A stretch of 64,000 nucleotides of DNA from NCBI GenBank assembly GCA_944989445.1, contig CALYLW010000040.1, forward strand, positions 1,129,818-1,193,817, in the 5' to 3' direction. This document shows positions 1-27,869 of the stretch, piece after piece. The DNA is from Ampullaceana balthica (taxonomy: Eukaryota > Mollusca > Gastropoda > Lymnaeidae). The notes under the pieces are model-generated. The model made no database searches, was not told the origin of the DNA, and saw only the letters and a program-made list of their open reading frames with translations. A program made the translations under genes and the position numbers. The stretch's first letter is position 1; every line of letters starts with the position of its first letter.

Positions 1-524
1 TACTGCACTATAAAAATTATCAAATTAATTAATTAATCACACTTTTCAAATTTATATCACATTACATGTAGTTAAAATGTCCAATGACCTATATTCAAAA
101 TGTTTAAAGTTTAAAAAATGTTTAAAAGGGTTTTACAGTTTATTGATGAGTTTACAGATAGTTATTTATCATGCAATGAAGAACCTTCAAATAAAAGTGG
201 ATGATAGTATTTTAATGATTTTGTAGTTATTTTAAAAAGTTTTTAATCATCTTAACACTTTAAAATTAATATCTTGAAGTAATGAAGTTATTTAAATATT
301 GGTCAGTTATTAATGGATACTCAAACTTTTAATGGAGCCATGTTCAAGAAAAAGTATGCATGTATTATATATTGCATTTATTTTAAGTATGGGCTCCATG
401 ACATTTAATTTAATAATCTATTATCAAAATTTGTAATAAAAGAAGTAATTTCTTTGTTTAAAAAATGCAACGACATCAAGGTTTCCAGTCATGAATATTT
501 ATTTTCCAGTCCGGAAAAATGAAG
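1..524. other. AT-rich presumed HECW intron
   Basis: No open exon with plausible splice sites was recognised. The stretch precedes the first HECW exon found, so it is presumably intronic. A short imperfect inverted repeat (ATGGAGCCAT near 332, ATGGGCTCCAT near 390) is the only structure noticed. Confidence 0.5.
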
Positions 525-760
525 ATGATAATTAATGCTATACTCTGCTTACCCAATAAACCTGTAGCATACACTGATTTACATGGACGTTGTTGTATGC
601 AGGTGATAATTAATGCTATACTCTGCTTACCTAAATAAACCTGTAGCATACACTGATTTACATGGACGTTGTTGTATGCAGGTGATAATTAATGCTATAC
701 TCTGCTTACCTAAATAAACCCGTAGAATACACTGATTTACGAGGACATTGTTGTATGCAG
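525..760 (+). repeat. 79-bp tandem array ending at a splice acceptor
   Basis: Three copies of a ~79-bp unit, each ending in the same acceptor-like sequence TTGTTGTATGCAG (AG at 601-602, 680-681 and 759-760). Only the last AG is followed by coding sequence. After the first two, the reading phase needed by the gene hits a TAA within about ten bases (GT GAT AAT TAA), so they are non-productive decoy acceptors. Confidence 0.9.
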
Positions 761-16007
<15,247 letters not shown>

Positions 16008-16242
16008 CACAATCAAGATCTAGCAAAGGAAATTAGTTTTATACAATGTCATATTTGCTTGAACTGAAAAATCTTGCCTGCTCAATTTGAAGTGGGGGCA
16101 TAGTCATTGTTAAAATATTTCTTTTGCTACGCTATTGTACAAATATAAATTAAAAACCTCTATTCTTTGTTTGAAACCTGTTAATTCAGATATTAAAACA
16201 AGCAGAATGTGATTAGTCCTTTTGTCGACCAAAGCAAACAGT

Positions 16243-16490
16243 GAAGTAGCTATAATAAGTACACTTTACTTGTACAGACATGCAGATGGAACATAATTAA
16301 ATATGGAAGTGTTTCATAGGACAGAGAAGTAGCTATAATAAGTACACTTTACTTGTACAGACATGCAGATGGAACATAATTAAATATGGAAGTGTTTCAT
16401 AGGACAGAGAAGTAGCTATAATAAGTACACTTTACTTGTACAGACATGCAGATGGAACATAATTAAATATGGAAGTGTTTCATAGGGAAA
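16243..16490 (+). repeat. 83-bp triplication in likely HECW 3'UTR
   Basis: Three near-perfect copies (starts at 16243, 16326 and 16409) of a unit beginning GAAGTAGCTATAATAAGTAC. It lies about 240 bp after the HECW stop, so it is likely in the 3'UTR. Confidence 0.9.
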
Positions 16491-16668
16491 TTCTTTGATT
16501 TCTTGGATCACTTCCTGATTTCAATATGAATTGTACAGTAGTGTAAGCTGCAGTTAGTGAAATAACTGTCTTAAACTACCATAGAGCTCTACTGATAAGA
16601 AAATACATGTAAGTTAATTCAGTAAAACTGTCAGAACCAATGTAAGCTTGAAAGTATTTTACACTTGC

Positions 16669-16674
16669 AATAAA
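16669..16674 (+). terminator. Candidate polyadenylation signal
   Basis: AATAAA (CTTGCAATAAATACAAATTG) is followed by T-rich sequence, about 660 bp after the HECW stop. Other AATAAA hexamers occur downstream in this AT-rich DNA, so the true 3' end is uncertain. Confidence 0.35.
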
Positions 16675-16679
16675 TACAA

Positions 16680-19600
16680 ATTGTTCATTGATTGATTAAA
16701 TTATGACTGGAGTAAATAATGTATATAATATAATAATTTTTTTGTTGTTGCTTATGATCAGTGACCAAATTATATTCTGGTGAAACTGATCTGGAATATC
16801 GAGGTTAACACTAACCCTCTCATTATAACAAAGCTAACATTGTTGACCCAAATAATTTTGGAAGAAAATAAATTTATATTTTTCAATTTTCTTATCTTAA
16901 AATGTATTGTAGATTTCTTATTCTAAAACTAGTAGGAGAATATTTTTAGAATAAAAATAGAAATGGAGAATAGTTTAAATCAACATATGATTATTTATTT
17001 TAAGTTCATTCTTAGACACTTGGTTCTAAAAATGCTTTAAAAATAATGTTTCTAAAGACTTTCAATTCTCTCTTGAATTCAATGTATCGAAGGATGTCAT
17101 TTTAAAAGTTACCAATGAGAAGCAGCGCAGTTGCAGTTGTTTGCTTTTTCATGTAAATACCTTCCTGCCTTTTTCATCACCAAAAAAATAATATTTGGAT
17201 TAATTGCATTTAAAAATTGTGATATGACATTTAATTGAATCAGTAGTTATGAATAGAAATTGGTTTAAATAAGGTGTAAATAAAATTGAACCTTGGAATA
17301 ATGGCATCAAAAGATTTTGTAAAGCTGCAGCATAGATGCTCACTTTGGATGTAAAGTATGTTAATTAATTTTTTTTTGTATAAAGACTGTAAATGACTGA
17401 CATATGGCTTATTAGTTATGTAAATAAGATGCATTTAAGATTAAATAATGTAAATGTGTGTGATAAAGGGGGTTAATTATTCTCTATTCATGAAGTAATA
17501 CTAACTTGGAGTATAGGAAGACAGTAGATACAATGATAATGAGCATTTAACAGTTGTCAGAAGATCTTAGCAACCTCAATTCACATGACAAAAGGGCAAA
17601 CAAACCATCTTTTCCTCACAAGTCTGCAAGTATTTTCACTAACTTCAATTATAATAGGTGCTTGCTAGTGTCACTGAATGCATCTCTTGTGGTTGGCTGC
17701 TCTAAGCTACTTCTATGTGACATTTCTAGCTTGGCTGTTGGAAATAGTAACTATTGATCCATGTTCACTGGAGATAGAACCAAGAAATTAGTTGGCTGTA
17801 GCTTTTTATATTAAATACTGATGACTATGGAATCAAAGGTCTACATGTTTACTAACTCCCGCCCAAACCCACAATGTAATGGTGGCAGTCTTTATTGACA
17901 AATTGTCCAACAGTTATCATGCATTTTTTTGATAATGGATTTCCTTAAATTTTAAAAATCAGTAATGTCCTCTCAACAAATCCAGTCATAACTTAGTTGG
18001 CTGTAGCTTTTTATATTAAATGTTGACCACAGCAAACCAAACACACAAGTTTTGTTTCCTTAAAGTTTAAATCAATGATCTACAATTTCATCTGACAACT
18101 ATGAAGTTTGAATGAACATTTAGAGCTAAAGTTTACTTCTTTTTGTTTATTGACACATTGCTGATACATTGGTTGTTAAATTATAAGAGTCGACTGATAT
18201 GTTTTTGATCATCCTTTATATGGTATTTATTATTAGAAAGTAGATCCAAACACATCACTAAAGTTGTTAAGAGCGAGAAGGCAATCATTTTGTAAGTGTC
18301 ATTAAAATGTAATCTTTATAAATTTTGAGTTATTTTTAACTGTAATCTGAGATTTAGGTGAAGCTGTTGAAATGATAATGTCAAACTCTACATGAACCAA
18401 GAGTTGTGAGTGGTTGAATGCATCTATTTATAAACCAAAAGTTAGTGTTGGTATAGAGTTCCTATAGAGTGCCCATAAACATTTTGTTCATATTACTGCT
18501 AATATTTTTTTAATTTTAAATTTTTTGGTAGTTTTCAAGCGTTTCCATTAATACAAAATATTATTTATAAAAAAACTTATATGTAACAAATGCTAACATA
18601 AACCGTGTCGTGGTTTTTCAAATTACTCAACTCAGCATATATTATATCTAAATGCCAGTTGCCGCGCTTTCCCCACCATGTGTAGCTTATATTATTTTAA
18701 CTTAATTAATTGATTTTGACTATGTGCAACAAGTCTCATTTTTTGAATTATGTAGTATGATAATATATATGACTGTGCTTAACATAGATGTACATATAAG
18801 TAAGTTGTATCTGTCCTCTAAACATTGAATGAACAAGCTAACTAACTAAATCTAGAAATGTTGATAAATATCTCAATTTTAAAAAAGTAAGTGATTAGGA
18901 AATTTTACAAACTCTTGTATTGGGGTTGAGTTTAATTTTGTTATTTAAGGAAATATAATGAAATGGCTTCCATTTGTTTAAGCCTTTTTTTGTGTACAAA
19001 ATTGCGCTTAGAAAATGAGTACAGGGTATCACTTATGAAATTTGGGGACCACTGCTTGATTGATATACAAACATATAAAACAGTTTGAGTAAGATAGACA
19101 GACCTTTCAATTGCAACTAATTTTTTGTTTACATTGATATCAAAGCATATGCTTTGTAACAACATTTTTTGAAGGCCTGCATAACTTGTAGCTGTTTGTA
19201 AATTTGAAATCTTTGTTTTTGTATGAATATTTTAATTACTAATTATATTTATCATCTCTAAATTGTAAATGAGCTCAGCTGATACTGTACTTTGGTGAGT
19301 TTAAATTATACACAGGAACTACAAATTGAGGTAACATTAAGAAATAGTTTTTTTTGTTTTTTTAAACTTAATGTCATTGGTCTAATAGATAAATTTTCAA
19401 GAGTTGCTTTTCAAGCAGTTTCAGAGAAAATAGTTTTCTATGTCTCAGTTGGACATGTATTAGACATGCCTGAAACTAATTAATGCAGTATTTTAATTCA
19501 CAAGATATATTTGAAATTATCAAATGATACAACATTGTGCCATTCATTTCATTGTTTTTTAAAGTTTTACAAACACGTTTATTTTATATTAAGATTCATT

Positions 19601-20300
19601 ATCTAATTGTTTGGAACTATAATTGTACTACCTTTATCTCATTGAAGTGGCAGAAGATGAAGAAAAAAAATGAATTAAAAGCAATTGGATTAAGTTCTTA
19701 AGTTCATGGAGGATTAAAAATTTGACCTAATTCTTTCCTCAAAATGTCTTGCTCTGAATGAAGTTGTTTATATAAATGCTAATCTCTAAAGTAAAATATT
19801 CAATCATTTTGAACTATTATGTTACACCTTGCATTTTTTATAAGAAGAGTTATCGCAGTGTTCAAATGTATTATTGACCTTGAACTTGCCCAGAAGTCAA
19901 TGTGACTATTTATTTTTGAAATACTGGGTAATTATTTTAGCTTAGCTTAACATTCCATTTATTTATTTCACCATTTAATTCATAAAACTTTATAATATTA
20001 AATGCTCAAAAAATATGTGAGATTGGCTCATTGGGAGAATTATAACAAAACCCCAATATGCATTTTGATTTTTGGTTGGTGTTTTTTTGAATATACATTT
20101 TCATGACTAGCATTGGCGAGGCACATTTAAACTCAAATTGGTTGTTATTTTTAATATATTTTGTGTGTTAGTTTTAATACTAAGAAAATGATAAACATAT
20201 TTTGTTGAAAGTTGTCTCCTCCAAAGGTTTTTTCATGAGGATAATTTTTTTTTAAATTTTACATTTACTAACATTGTGATGTAAAAAATTGCTGATCAGT
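16680..20300. other. AT-rich intergenic or extended 3'UTR
   Basis: No gene recognised. The short open frames here show no family features. A ~27-bp direct repeat (TTAGTTGGCTGTAGCTTTTT...) occurs near 17790 and 17996. Confidence 0.5.
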
Positions 20301-20500
20301 ACTATATTCATTGAACTAATACTATATTCATTGAACTAATACTATATTCATTGAACTAATACTATATTCATTGAACTAATACTATATTCATTGAACTAAT
20401 ACTATATTCATTGAACTAATACTATATTCATTGAACTAATACTATATTCATTGAACTAATACTATATTCATTGAACTAATACTATATTCATTGAACTAAT
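20301..20500 (+). repeat. 20-bp tandem array, ten identical copies
   Basis: Ten consecutive perfect copies of ACTATATTCATTGAACTAAT. Complete identity suggests very recent expansion. Confidence 0.98.
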
Positions 20501-20509
20501 AATGCACCT

Positions 20510-21130
20510 TCAATTGAATTTAAAAAGTGTGGGGTAAAGTCTGTGTATGAATTCTTATCAAGAAAAACTATTTCCCATACACATGTGATCAAAGAATGGA
20601 GTCATTAACACTGCTGGTCTCATATCTTGTTGTTAAATCTAACCCAAATAATTACATAACTCTACAGCTGAATTGTATTTTTTGAAGAGCCGTTAAGATA
20701 AATTTATGTAAAATATTCTTTGATTTAGATAAGCTATATTTTTGTATTAATGCTTGTCATGACACTTTCTCAGTGGACAATTCTGTAAGTGGCATTGTTG
20801 ATATTGTAAGCATGCGTTGATAATGTTAATAAGAGTACTCATTTATTGGCCAAAAATTATGATAATTTACATGAACGTTTTTTTTTCATGTTCAGTCATA
20901 CTGTCGCTAAGAAGAACATATTGTTTGACTTATATTGTAAAATAACTGTATGTGTATAGACTTTAATAAAAAGTTCACTTAATAATATCAAGCTTTTTAG
21001 AGGCAAGTCATTACAGGAAGCTGTGGCAGGGTCAAATGAGGATTCATGGGGAAACACAACAGAAATATAATTAGAGACTTCTGCTGAGACAATGAATGAC
21101 TTTCTTAGCTACACTGCCTCAGACTTATAT
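20510..21130. other. AT-rich intergenic stretch
   Basis: Nothing recognisable beyond an AATAAA hexamer near 20966. Confidence 0.4.
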
Positions 21131-21132
21131 TC

Positions 21133-21232
21133 CACCTCATGTTAAACATCACATGAGTTGTTTGACCATTGACTAACTTAGTGCCTCATGTTGAACATCA
21201 CATGAATTGTTTGACCATTGACTAACTTAGTG
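21133..21232 (+). repeat. Tandem duplication, ~51 bp
   Basis: Two copies of a segment containing CCTCATGTT(A/G)AACATCAC and TTGTTTGACCATTGACTAAC. Confidence 0.85.
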
Positions 21233-21299
21233 TTGGGTTGTGGGGAGGTGGATGTTAGCTTATTTAGTGAAAATAGAAACTCTTTACTAATAAATAAAT

Positions 21300-21945
21300 C
21301 AGACATAGCTAGAGTCTCAGTTTTCATATCTAAGTCCATCTATCAGAGATAGTTACATCCAACATTTCTAGAGCCTCATTTTTCCTATCTTAGTCCATCT
21401 GTCAGAGATAGTTACATCCAACATTTCTAGAGCCTCATTTTTCCTATCTTAGTACATCTGTCGGAGATAGTTACATCCAACATTTCTAGAGCGTCATTTT
21501 TCCTATCTTAGTCCATCTGTCAGAGATAGTTACATCCAACATTTCTAGAGCCTCATTTTTCCTATCTTAGTCCATCTGTCAGAGATAGTTACATCCAACA
21601 TTTCTAGAGCCTCATTTTTCCTATCTTAGTACATCTGTCTGAGATAGTTACATCCAACATTTCTAGAGCCTCATTTTTCCTATCTTAGTCCATCTGTCGG
21701 AGATAGTTACATCCAACATTTCTAGAGCCTCATTTTTCCTATCTTAGTCCATCTGTCGGAGATAGTTACATCCAACATTTCTAGAGCCTCATTTTTCCTA
21801 TCTTAGTCCATCTGTCGGAGATAGTTACATCCAACATTTCTAGAGCCTCATTTTTCCTATCTTAGTCCATCTGTCGGAGATAGTTACATCCAACATTTCT
21901 AGAGCCTCATTTTTCCTATCTTAGTCCATCTGTCGGAGATAGTTA
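21300..21945 (+). repeat. 59-bp tandem array, ~11 copies
   Basis: Unit of 59 bp including TTTCTAGAGCCTCATTTTTC and ATCTGTCGGAGATAGTTACA. Early copies vary (CAGAGA, TCTGAGA); later copies are almost identical, so homogenisation is polar along the array. Confidence 0.95.
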
Positions 21946-21959
21946 AATCCAAACACACA

Positions 21960-22970
21960 CCCAGGAATAATTTGGGTTTTTATTTCGCTTGAACGGTAAC
22001 AGTTGTCCATGTTTCCTGTTCAAATGTACATAATCTGTGTACAGGAAAACTTTGAAATCATTTATACAGTAAATTACTTATCACTAATAACATGTATTTC
22101 TTGTGAATTGATTGCTTGATGTGTCATAGATGCATATATACATTAATATTCTCTTCCTATTTATTAACAATTTTAACCATGTACTTAGAAAAATTCTGTT
22201 ATGGTGAACATAAAATTAGTTCTTGTATTTTGTTATAGGAATGTGGACTTTGCTATACATTTGATTATTGCAAAAATAAAAATCTCTTTAGATAACATAT
22301 TCCTTTGAACCAAATAGTTGAATAATAAAAAGAAAGAAACAACCTATTTTTAACAATGCATTGAACCTAACCACTTGATGAAACCAGGAACTATCAGTTC
22401 TGATTGTTGTATTCTTTGGATCAATATTTTTCAATGAAAAAATTAATTGTATGACATTAAAATTTGAATGAGTGGTACAAGCCATAATTAAGATTTTGCT
22501 AGACTTTTGAAATGATGATTATAGTTTTGATATTGTTGATGAAAGGTAAGCTAACTTCAGCATTGCTGCATATTGGAAACATTTCTTGATTTTACTAAAA
22601 TATATGTTTGATTGTAATCAGGCACAAACCATCTCTGTTATTAACTGTGTTCTATTTTGAGCACATCACATGTACAGCATGAAAACAAAGTCATCAATTA
22701 ATGGGCTCTAGAGCCCCACCCGAAAATGTGCTAAATTACTTTGAAGATGTCATCAATATCCACTGCTTATTTGAAACATCATGATGTGTTGCTTGTGTAT
22801 CCATTGTAAATGTTGTTGAGGTGCGAATGTCGTCATAAGTGCAACTGTACTTGGTTTTGTTGGTAGACATGCATTCTTGGACATGACGATATTTAATAAA
22901 ATGTGATAACAGTTCAAATATGGGTTGATTTGAAGTGGGTGCCATTTGTCAAGGGTGGATGTGATGTGTG
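21960..22970. other. AT-rich intergenic stretch
   Basis: No gene, RNA or element recognised. Confidence 0.4.
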
Positions 22971-22973
22971 CAT

Positions 22974-23245
22974 TGTGATAGGTTGTGTTGTGATAGGTTG
23001 TGTTTTTATTGGCTGTGCTGTGATAGGTTGTGCTGTGATAGGCTGTGCTGTGATAGGCTGTGCTGTGATAGGTTGTGCTGTGATAGGCTGTGCTGTGATA
23101 GGTTGTGCTGTGATAGGTTGTGTTGTGATAGGTTGTGCTGTGATAGGTTGTGCTCTGATAGGTTGTGCTGTGATAGGTTGTGCCGTGATAGGTTGTGATG
23201 TGATAGGTTGGGCTGTGATAGGTTGTGCTGTGATAGGATGTGCGT
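22974..23245 (+). repeat. 15-bp tandem array, ~17 copies
   Basis: Unit GTGATAGGTTGTGCT with C/T and single-base variants. Because 15 is divisible by three and the unit has no stop in several phases, it opens several overlapping frames on both strands (for example an IGCAV repeat). These are shadows of the periodicity, not evidence of a protein. Confidence 0.95.
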
Positions 23246-23642
23246 CTGCAGCAGAACAAAGTTTAAAGCACGTTACTCCAATTCGGGGTGAGGGACTTTT
23301 GCTATTAAAAAAGAAAAGTTTCATGTTGTTGAATTGAAGTCAGAGTTTAGTATTAATAAAACAGAATAAAATGAACAAAAATAACTTTAAAAAAAAAGAT
23401 GTGGCCCAGCTGCAGTGAGGAATGTAGAATCCCGATTGTGGGATTTAATGTGAGATATAAAATTTGATCAACTAACACAAAAGTTCTGAGTCACCCTGTG
23501 TGAATAATTGAACATCATACACTCAACCTCTCGGAACTCTTAAATTCTTATGCGTACGGTATGGGGTAGTGACTTATGACCCACAAGTTTAGAACCACTG
23601 ACCTAACCCATAGACATAATATATATATATATATATATATAT

Positions 23643-24204
23643 TAGGGCTGCGGAAATTAACGATTAATTTCTCGATTAATCGTTAAATTTTTTTATCGAT
23701 TAAAATTATTTTAATCGATAAAAATTCGATTAAAATTAAAGAAAATATTTATATTTAAAACATTTTTTATTAATAAATAATTAATTATTGATAATTACTA
23801 ATAATTTATATTTTCTTTTACGTACAAACTTCTCCCGCGTATTATGATAGTTTATTTTATTAATTAATGTGGAGCGGCAGACGTCAACAAAAAATCGCTG
23901 ACAGCATCATCGCAGCTAAATTTAAACATATAACTGGAAAGTTGAGCAAAAATGTTTTTCTTAAGCTAACTGCGGATGGCAAAGTCGAAGATGGTGAAAA
24001 AGTTCACTGCCATAAACAATTCTCTGTTAAAGGATCAAATACATCGCTGAAGTCAATTACCTGTTTTTGTTACTTCCCTTGAAATGTTCAGTTTAATGAC
24101 GTCATAAATTTCTATTTTTGGATTTAATCGAAATTATCGATTAATTAATCGTTAATTTTTCAAAAAGTTAACTATTAAATTTAAATTAATCGATAACAGC
24201 CGTA
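23643..24204 (+). mobile_element. BED-finger hAT remnant
   Basis: Inverted ends TAGGGCTGCGG... and ...CAGCCGTA (reverse complement TACGGCTG), each followed by ATCGATTAAT-rich subterminal repeats. It is inserted beside an (AT)n tract, so a duplication cannot be scored. Inside, 23867-24082 encodes about 70 residues including KVHCHKQFSVKGSNTSLKS, resembling the BED zinc-finger DNA-binding segment of hAT transposases; the rest of the transposase is missing. The same family recurs at 36288-37058. Confidence 0.75.
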
Positions 24205-24229
24205 ATATAATTTATATATATATATTAAA

Positions 24230-24860
24230 AATCAAGCAGTCCTGTGGTGCGGTTTAGAGTTTCTGATCGGCTGGTTGTATTATAATAGATATCAGTTTCT
24301 GATACCATCGTTTGTGACATTTGTGTATTATTATAGTCATATTACACCACTTTTGATTGAACTCTCGGACAGACAGTTGAAATTACTTGAAGTGATTTAC
24401 GAAATTAAATGTTAAACAGAAAGTGCATCAGAAAGTTAGTCATTTTGTGCCTTAAGGTTGGTCCACACCTCTCAAATATTCGCGAGCATTTGATCAAACA
24501 TCACACGCCAAAATTGGCTATAAACACACATTAAAAAACCAATGGGGCAAAAAAAATGTTTTAATATGCTTTTGATGGTAAAATGAGGGTAATGATTGGC
24601 AAATTCATATATTCGGCAGTGGTAAAATTTATATTTTAAAAAAAAACATCTATTATTTTCGTTAGTTCGTGTGCAAAATAACAAACTCATGAGCAAAGTT
24701 AAACAGCGTCCATTTTGTCCAAAATTGTACACGCCAGAAACACTAGCATTATAAATCCTTATAAAAATTTGCTGCGCGGTGTCGGTCAGATATATGCGCG
24801 GCCGCACAGCCGTGCAGCTTAAGGGGAACATTGGTCGAGGGATTAAATGCTTTGGACTTG
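24230..24860. other. Unassigned stretch with a MITE-like end
   Basis: No gene seen. Near 24800-24836 the minus strand reads CCAATGTTCCCCTTAAGCTG, close to the left end of the MITE at 36630-36800 (CAATGTTCCCTTTAAGCAGC). No matching second end was found, so this may be a truncated relative. Confidence 0.45.
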
Positions 24861-24864
24861 ATAA

Positions 24865-25062
24865 TTGTTGACAACACTCTGCACATTGTTATTTCTCGCA
24901 ACACACTGCCCATTTTTATTTTTGGCAACACACTGCACATTTTTATTGTTGGCAACATACTGCACATTTTTATTGGACATAGATAATTGTTGACAACATA
25001 ATGCACATTTTTATTGGACATAGATAATTATTGACAACATAGTGCACATTTTTATTGGTCAT
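24865..25062 (+). repeat. Imperfect tandem repeat with TGCACATTTTTATT core
   Basis: Five to six degenerate units of about 35-50 bp, each with CAACA(C/T)A.TGCACATTTTTATT. Confidence 0.8.
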
Positions 25063-25085
25063 TGTAATTTAAAAATAAGTAAAAT

Positions 25086-26306
25086 GTAAAAAAATCTTTT
25101 TTTTTAAAAGGACACGCTTTTATTTACAGACTGAAACGCGCTGATCTCCCCTTCCCTTGATGTAAACACGGGAATTTGGGCTGGAGTGAAACTAGTGAGC
25201 CGTGGAGGTCAACTCTAGCAGACGACTATACATTCTACTAATTAAATATTTAAAAAATCTTTTTTTGAAAAGGACACGCTTTTAACATAATCAATACTTT
25301 AGTTATGTCTCATATATAAGGGATTTATAGTCAAAAACTTTGTTTTTACAGCTATTTTTTAAAACTTATAATAAAAACTCTTTAAAATTCACGTCTGAAG
25401 CCCACACATCTTTTAAAATCCCTTATATTAACTTCGCGGCCGTCTCTGTCTCTCTCTCTCTCTCTCTGTCTTGGGCGGGCGGAAAATTAGAAGTAAAAAA
25501 TGACCCACTTCCCGTGATCTGATCGAGCTGAAATTTGGCACACTGACCCGTCTGACCTAACAATGTATCGTATCAAAATTTCAGATCGATCGAACGTACC
25601 GTAATTAAATTAATGCATTTTTAGTTTATCCTTATATGAGGTATGTAATTAAAATTCACGGTTTGTTATTGTTTTTTTCCCACGTGAAATTTTGAGCTGA
25701 CGCATTGAGGCGACCCAACGAAGCGACGGGGTGCTTTTGTTTACATTTTACGTGTCACTCTGAGCTCGGTCAAGCGAATCGGTGACTAGACTTTTCCCCT
25801 CTCCCCCTCCCACCCACCCCTCCCCCCTAGGGTTATGGAGCAAACTTGAGTTAAGACAGATTCAGTCTGTAAATGTTTGAAAATAATCAATACTGTTAGT
25901 TATGTCTCATATATAAGGGATTTATAGTCAAAAACTTTGTTTTTACGGGTTTGTTTTTTACCACTATTTTTTTTTATACCAAACACCTCATAAGCGCCCG
26001 CCCAACGTTTTATACAACAACGTTTCGTTCACGTGGTGAACTCATGGATGTCAACAAAGCAGACGGGTACCGATGCTTATATATAGACTATAGTTAAACT
26101 AAAAATGCAATAATTTCAATACGGTACATTCGATCGATCTGAAATTTTGATACAATGCATTGTCATCCAAGGTCTATCTTTGGTAAAAAAATTAGATCTC
26201 TAGGAACATCAGAAGTGGTATAATTTTACGTTTCAAGTTTTGAAGGAAGGATGGATGGATGGATACAACATACAAACATTGTGACTTAAATAAAAGCGTG
26301 TAAAAA
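25086..26306. mobile_element. Family A MITE split by nested insertion
   Basis: The left part (25086-25237) and right part (about 26090-26306) match the two halves of the intact family A element at 15028-15412, ending in the same TAAATAAAAGCGTG terminus. The ~850 bp between them is foreign: another family A end near 25250 and a family B element. Confidence 0.7.
25268..25955. mobile_element. Family B repeat element
   Basis: Flanked by ~70-bp direct repeats containing ATATAAGGGATTTATAGTCA (near 25310 and 25915), with an inverted AAAATCCCTTATATTAA at 25417. The interior has the marker GAGCTGAAATTTGGCACA, shared with the copy at 34731-35160. Includes a short (CT)n tract. Confidence 0.65.
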
Positions 26307-26309
26307 GAA

Positions 26310-26765
26310 TTAGATTATTGAAAACGAAAAACAAATCAATATAAGTATCAAAAGTCCTAGGATTGGGGTATCGTCCTTTCAATGGTGATGGTGGGGGGGG
26401 GGTATATGTACCGCACAGGATGACATCATCGCGGGGATGACACCAAATTGAACAATTGCAAATTTGCTTGACTTTGTGAAATTGTCGCTTTCCAGATTAA
26501 CCCACAAATAAAAGGTTTATGTTAATTGTTATTTGTAACTAGGACTTCTTCGTCTGCTCTATTGTTTATAACAGCAAGGATTCGTGTTATTCCTAGACAA
26601 CGGTAAAGCTACACCAAGTCCCTGAGAAAGTTAGTAGAGAAAGCTTCTTTCTGGAATACAGGTTTTAAAATTATTTTCTTAAGAAATTTTCAGAGTAGCA
26701 AGTGTTTCGTTCCAGAAAAAAGGATGTGCCATTGAATGTACCGACAAGGCAGGGTGCAAAATCTA
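26310..26765. other. Unassigned stretch
   Basis: Contains a G-run near 26391. No gene or element boundary seen. Confidence 0.4.
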
Positions 26766-26766
26766 A

Positions 26767-26910
26767 AAGAGATACACCAGCTAACAAAACAGTGGTTCTA
26801 ATAGAGATACACCAGCTAACAAAACAGTGGTTCTAATAGAGCTACACCAGCTAACAAAACAGTGGTTCTAATAGAGCTACACCAGCTAACAAAACAGTGG
26901 TTCTAGTTGA
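26767..26910 (+). repeat. 35-bp tandem repeat, four copies
   Basis: Units start at 26771, 26806, 26841 and 26876, each containing TACACCAGCTAACAAAACAG. Confidence 0.93.
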
Positions 26911-27600
26911 ACAAGATGATGCCAAATGGCGAGAATATACTAAGGTCATGGATGGTTTTGAAACTGATTACAAGATTATATAAACATGAGATTTTTTTTT
27001 AAAGCACCTCAGTGTCCCTGAAAAAAAAGGCAAACATCAGCAGCAGGACTTAAAACAATCTCTGCCGCAAGTATTGCCGTGATGCACAGGTAGGAGAACA
27101 AGTGGTGAGACATGGTTGCAAGATTTCATACGCTTCTTGCTGAACGACTTATGGCTATGGCAATCGGTGGTCGCAATGAAGATTAATCATAATTGACTAG
27201 ATAAAACCGATACAGATAGTTAAAGATGCTAGGCATGACCCAGCACTAAAATAGCATTGACCTAATCGGCCTAAAGTGTAGTATATGTAGACTAAATATA
27301 ATCTGCATATTACCAAGCATCCGATTTATTTATTTTGTTAGAAATTGGCCTCTGCTCGAAAAAGAAATCAACATTCCTTGGGAAAAATGAGCACCATCTT
27401 CAATCTTTCAATAATCAGGTGCCCTGGATATGTACCGTAAAGTTTTTTCAGATATAAAATTTGTTCATTTTACATTATTTTTTAAACTCGTGCAATATGT
27501 TATTTGACAGGTATTAGTTTTTCACATTTACATTATTTCACGGTCTAGAAATAACGCGATACTGGAAATTAGTTGTTGAATTGTTTTAAAATGCCTCTAC

Positions 27601-27805
27601 TAGTGAAGCGTGAATGCGATCTGTTGGCAAGTGACGCAACGTTCACAGACCACGGCTATGAGGGTTGGATACTCATTCGGAGGTGGGTGGACTCTTGGAC
27701 ACCCTAGCCCCCGGGAACAAGTCACAGAGATTCGAACCCGTCACCCTCGGTACGCCAGCCGAGCGCGCATGCCACTCGACCACCGTGCCACTAGATCAAC
27801 GTAAT
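27601..27805 (-). mobile_element. tRNA-derived SINE
   Basis: The minus strand reads a tRNA-like head with A box TGGTCGAGTGGC and B box GGTTCGAATC, followed by a body with CACCTCCGAATGAGTATCC. It matches the + strand SINEs at 45962, 49988 and 59033. Open frames across it on the + strand are antisense artefacts. Confidence 0.85.
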
Positions 27806-27869
27806 CGTAAGATGAGCACAGATCATTGTAGCAGAAGTCTAAGACGGAACGTCTTTTAGGTACTTTATA

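Noticed and set aside
22753..23337. Cys-rich or Tyr/His-rich repeat proteins over the 15-bp array
   Set aside because: Overlapping open frames in several phases on both strands are shadows of the repeat.
23867..24082. Independent BED zinc-finger gene
   Set aside because: It sits between hAT-like inverted ends, lacks the rest of any protein, and its finger is incomplete.
27610..27859. Two overlapping 64-codon + strand frames
   Set aside because: They are antisense to a tRNA-derived SINE.
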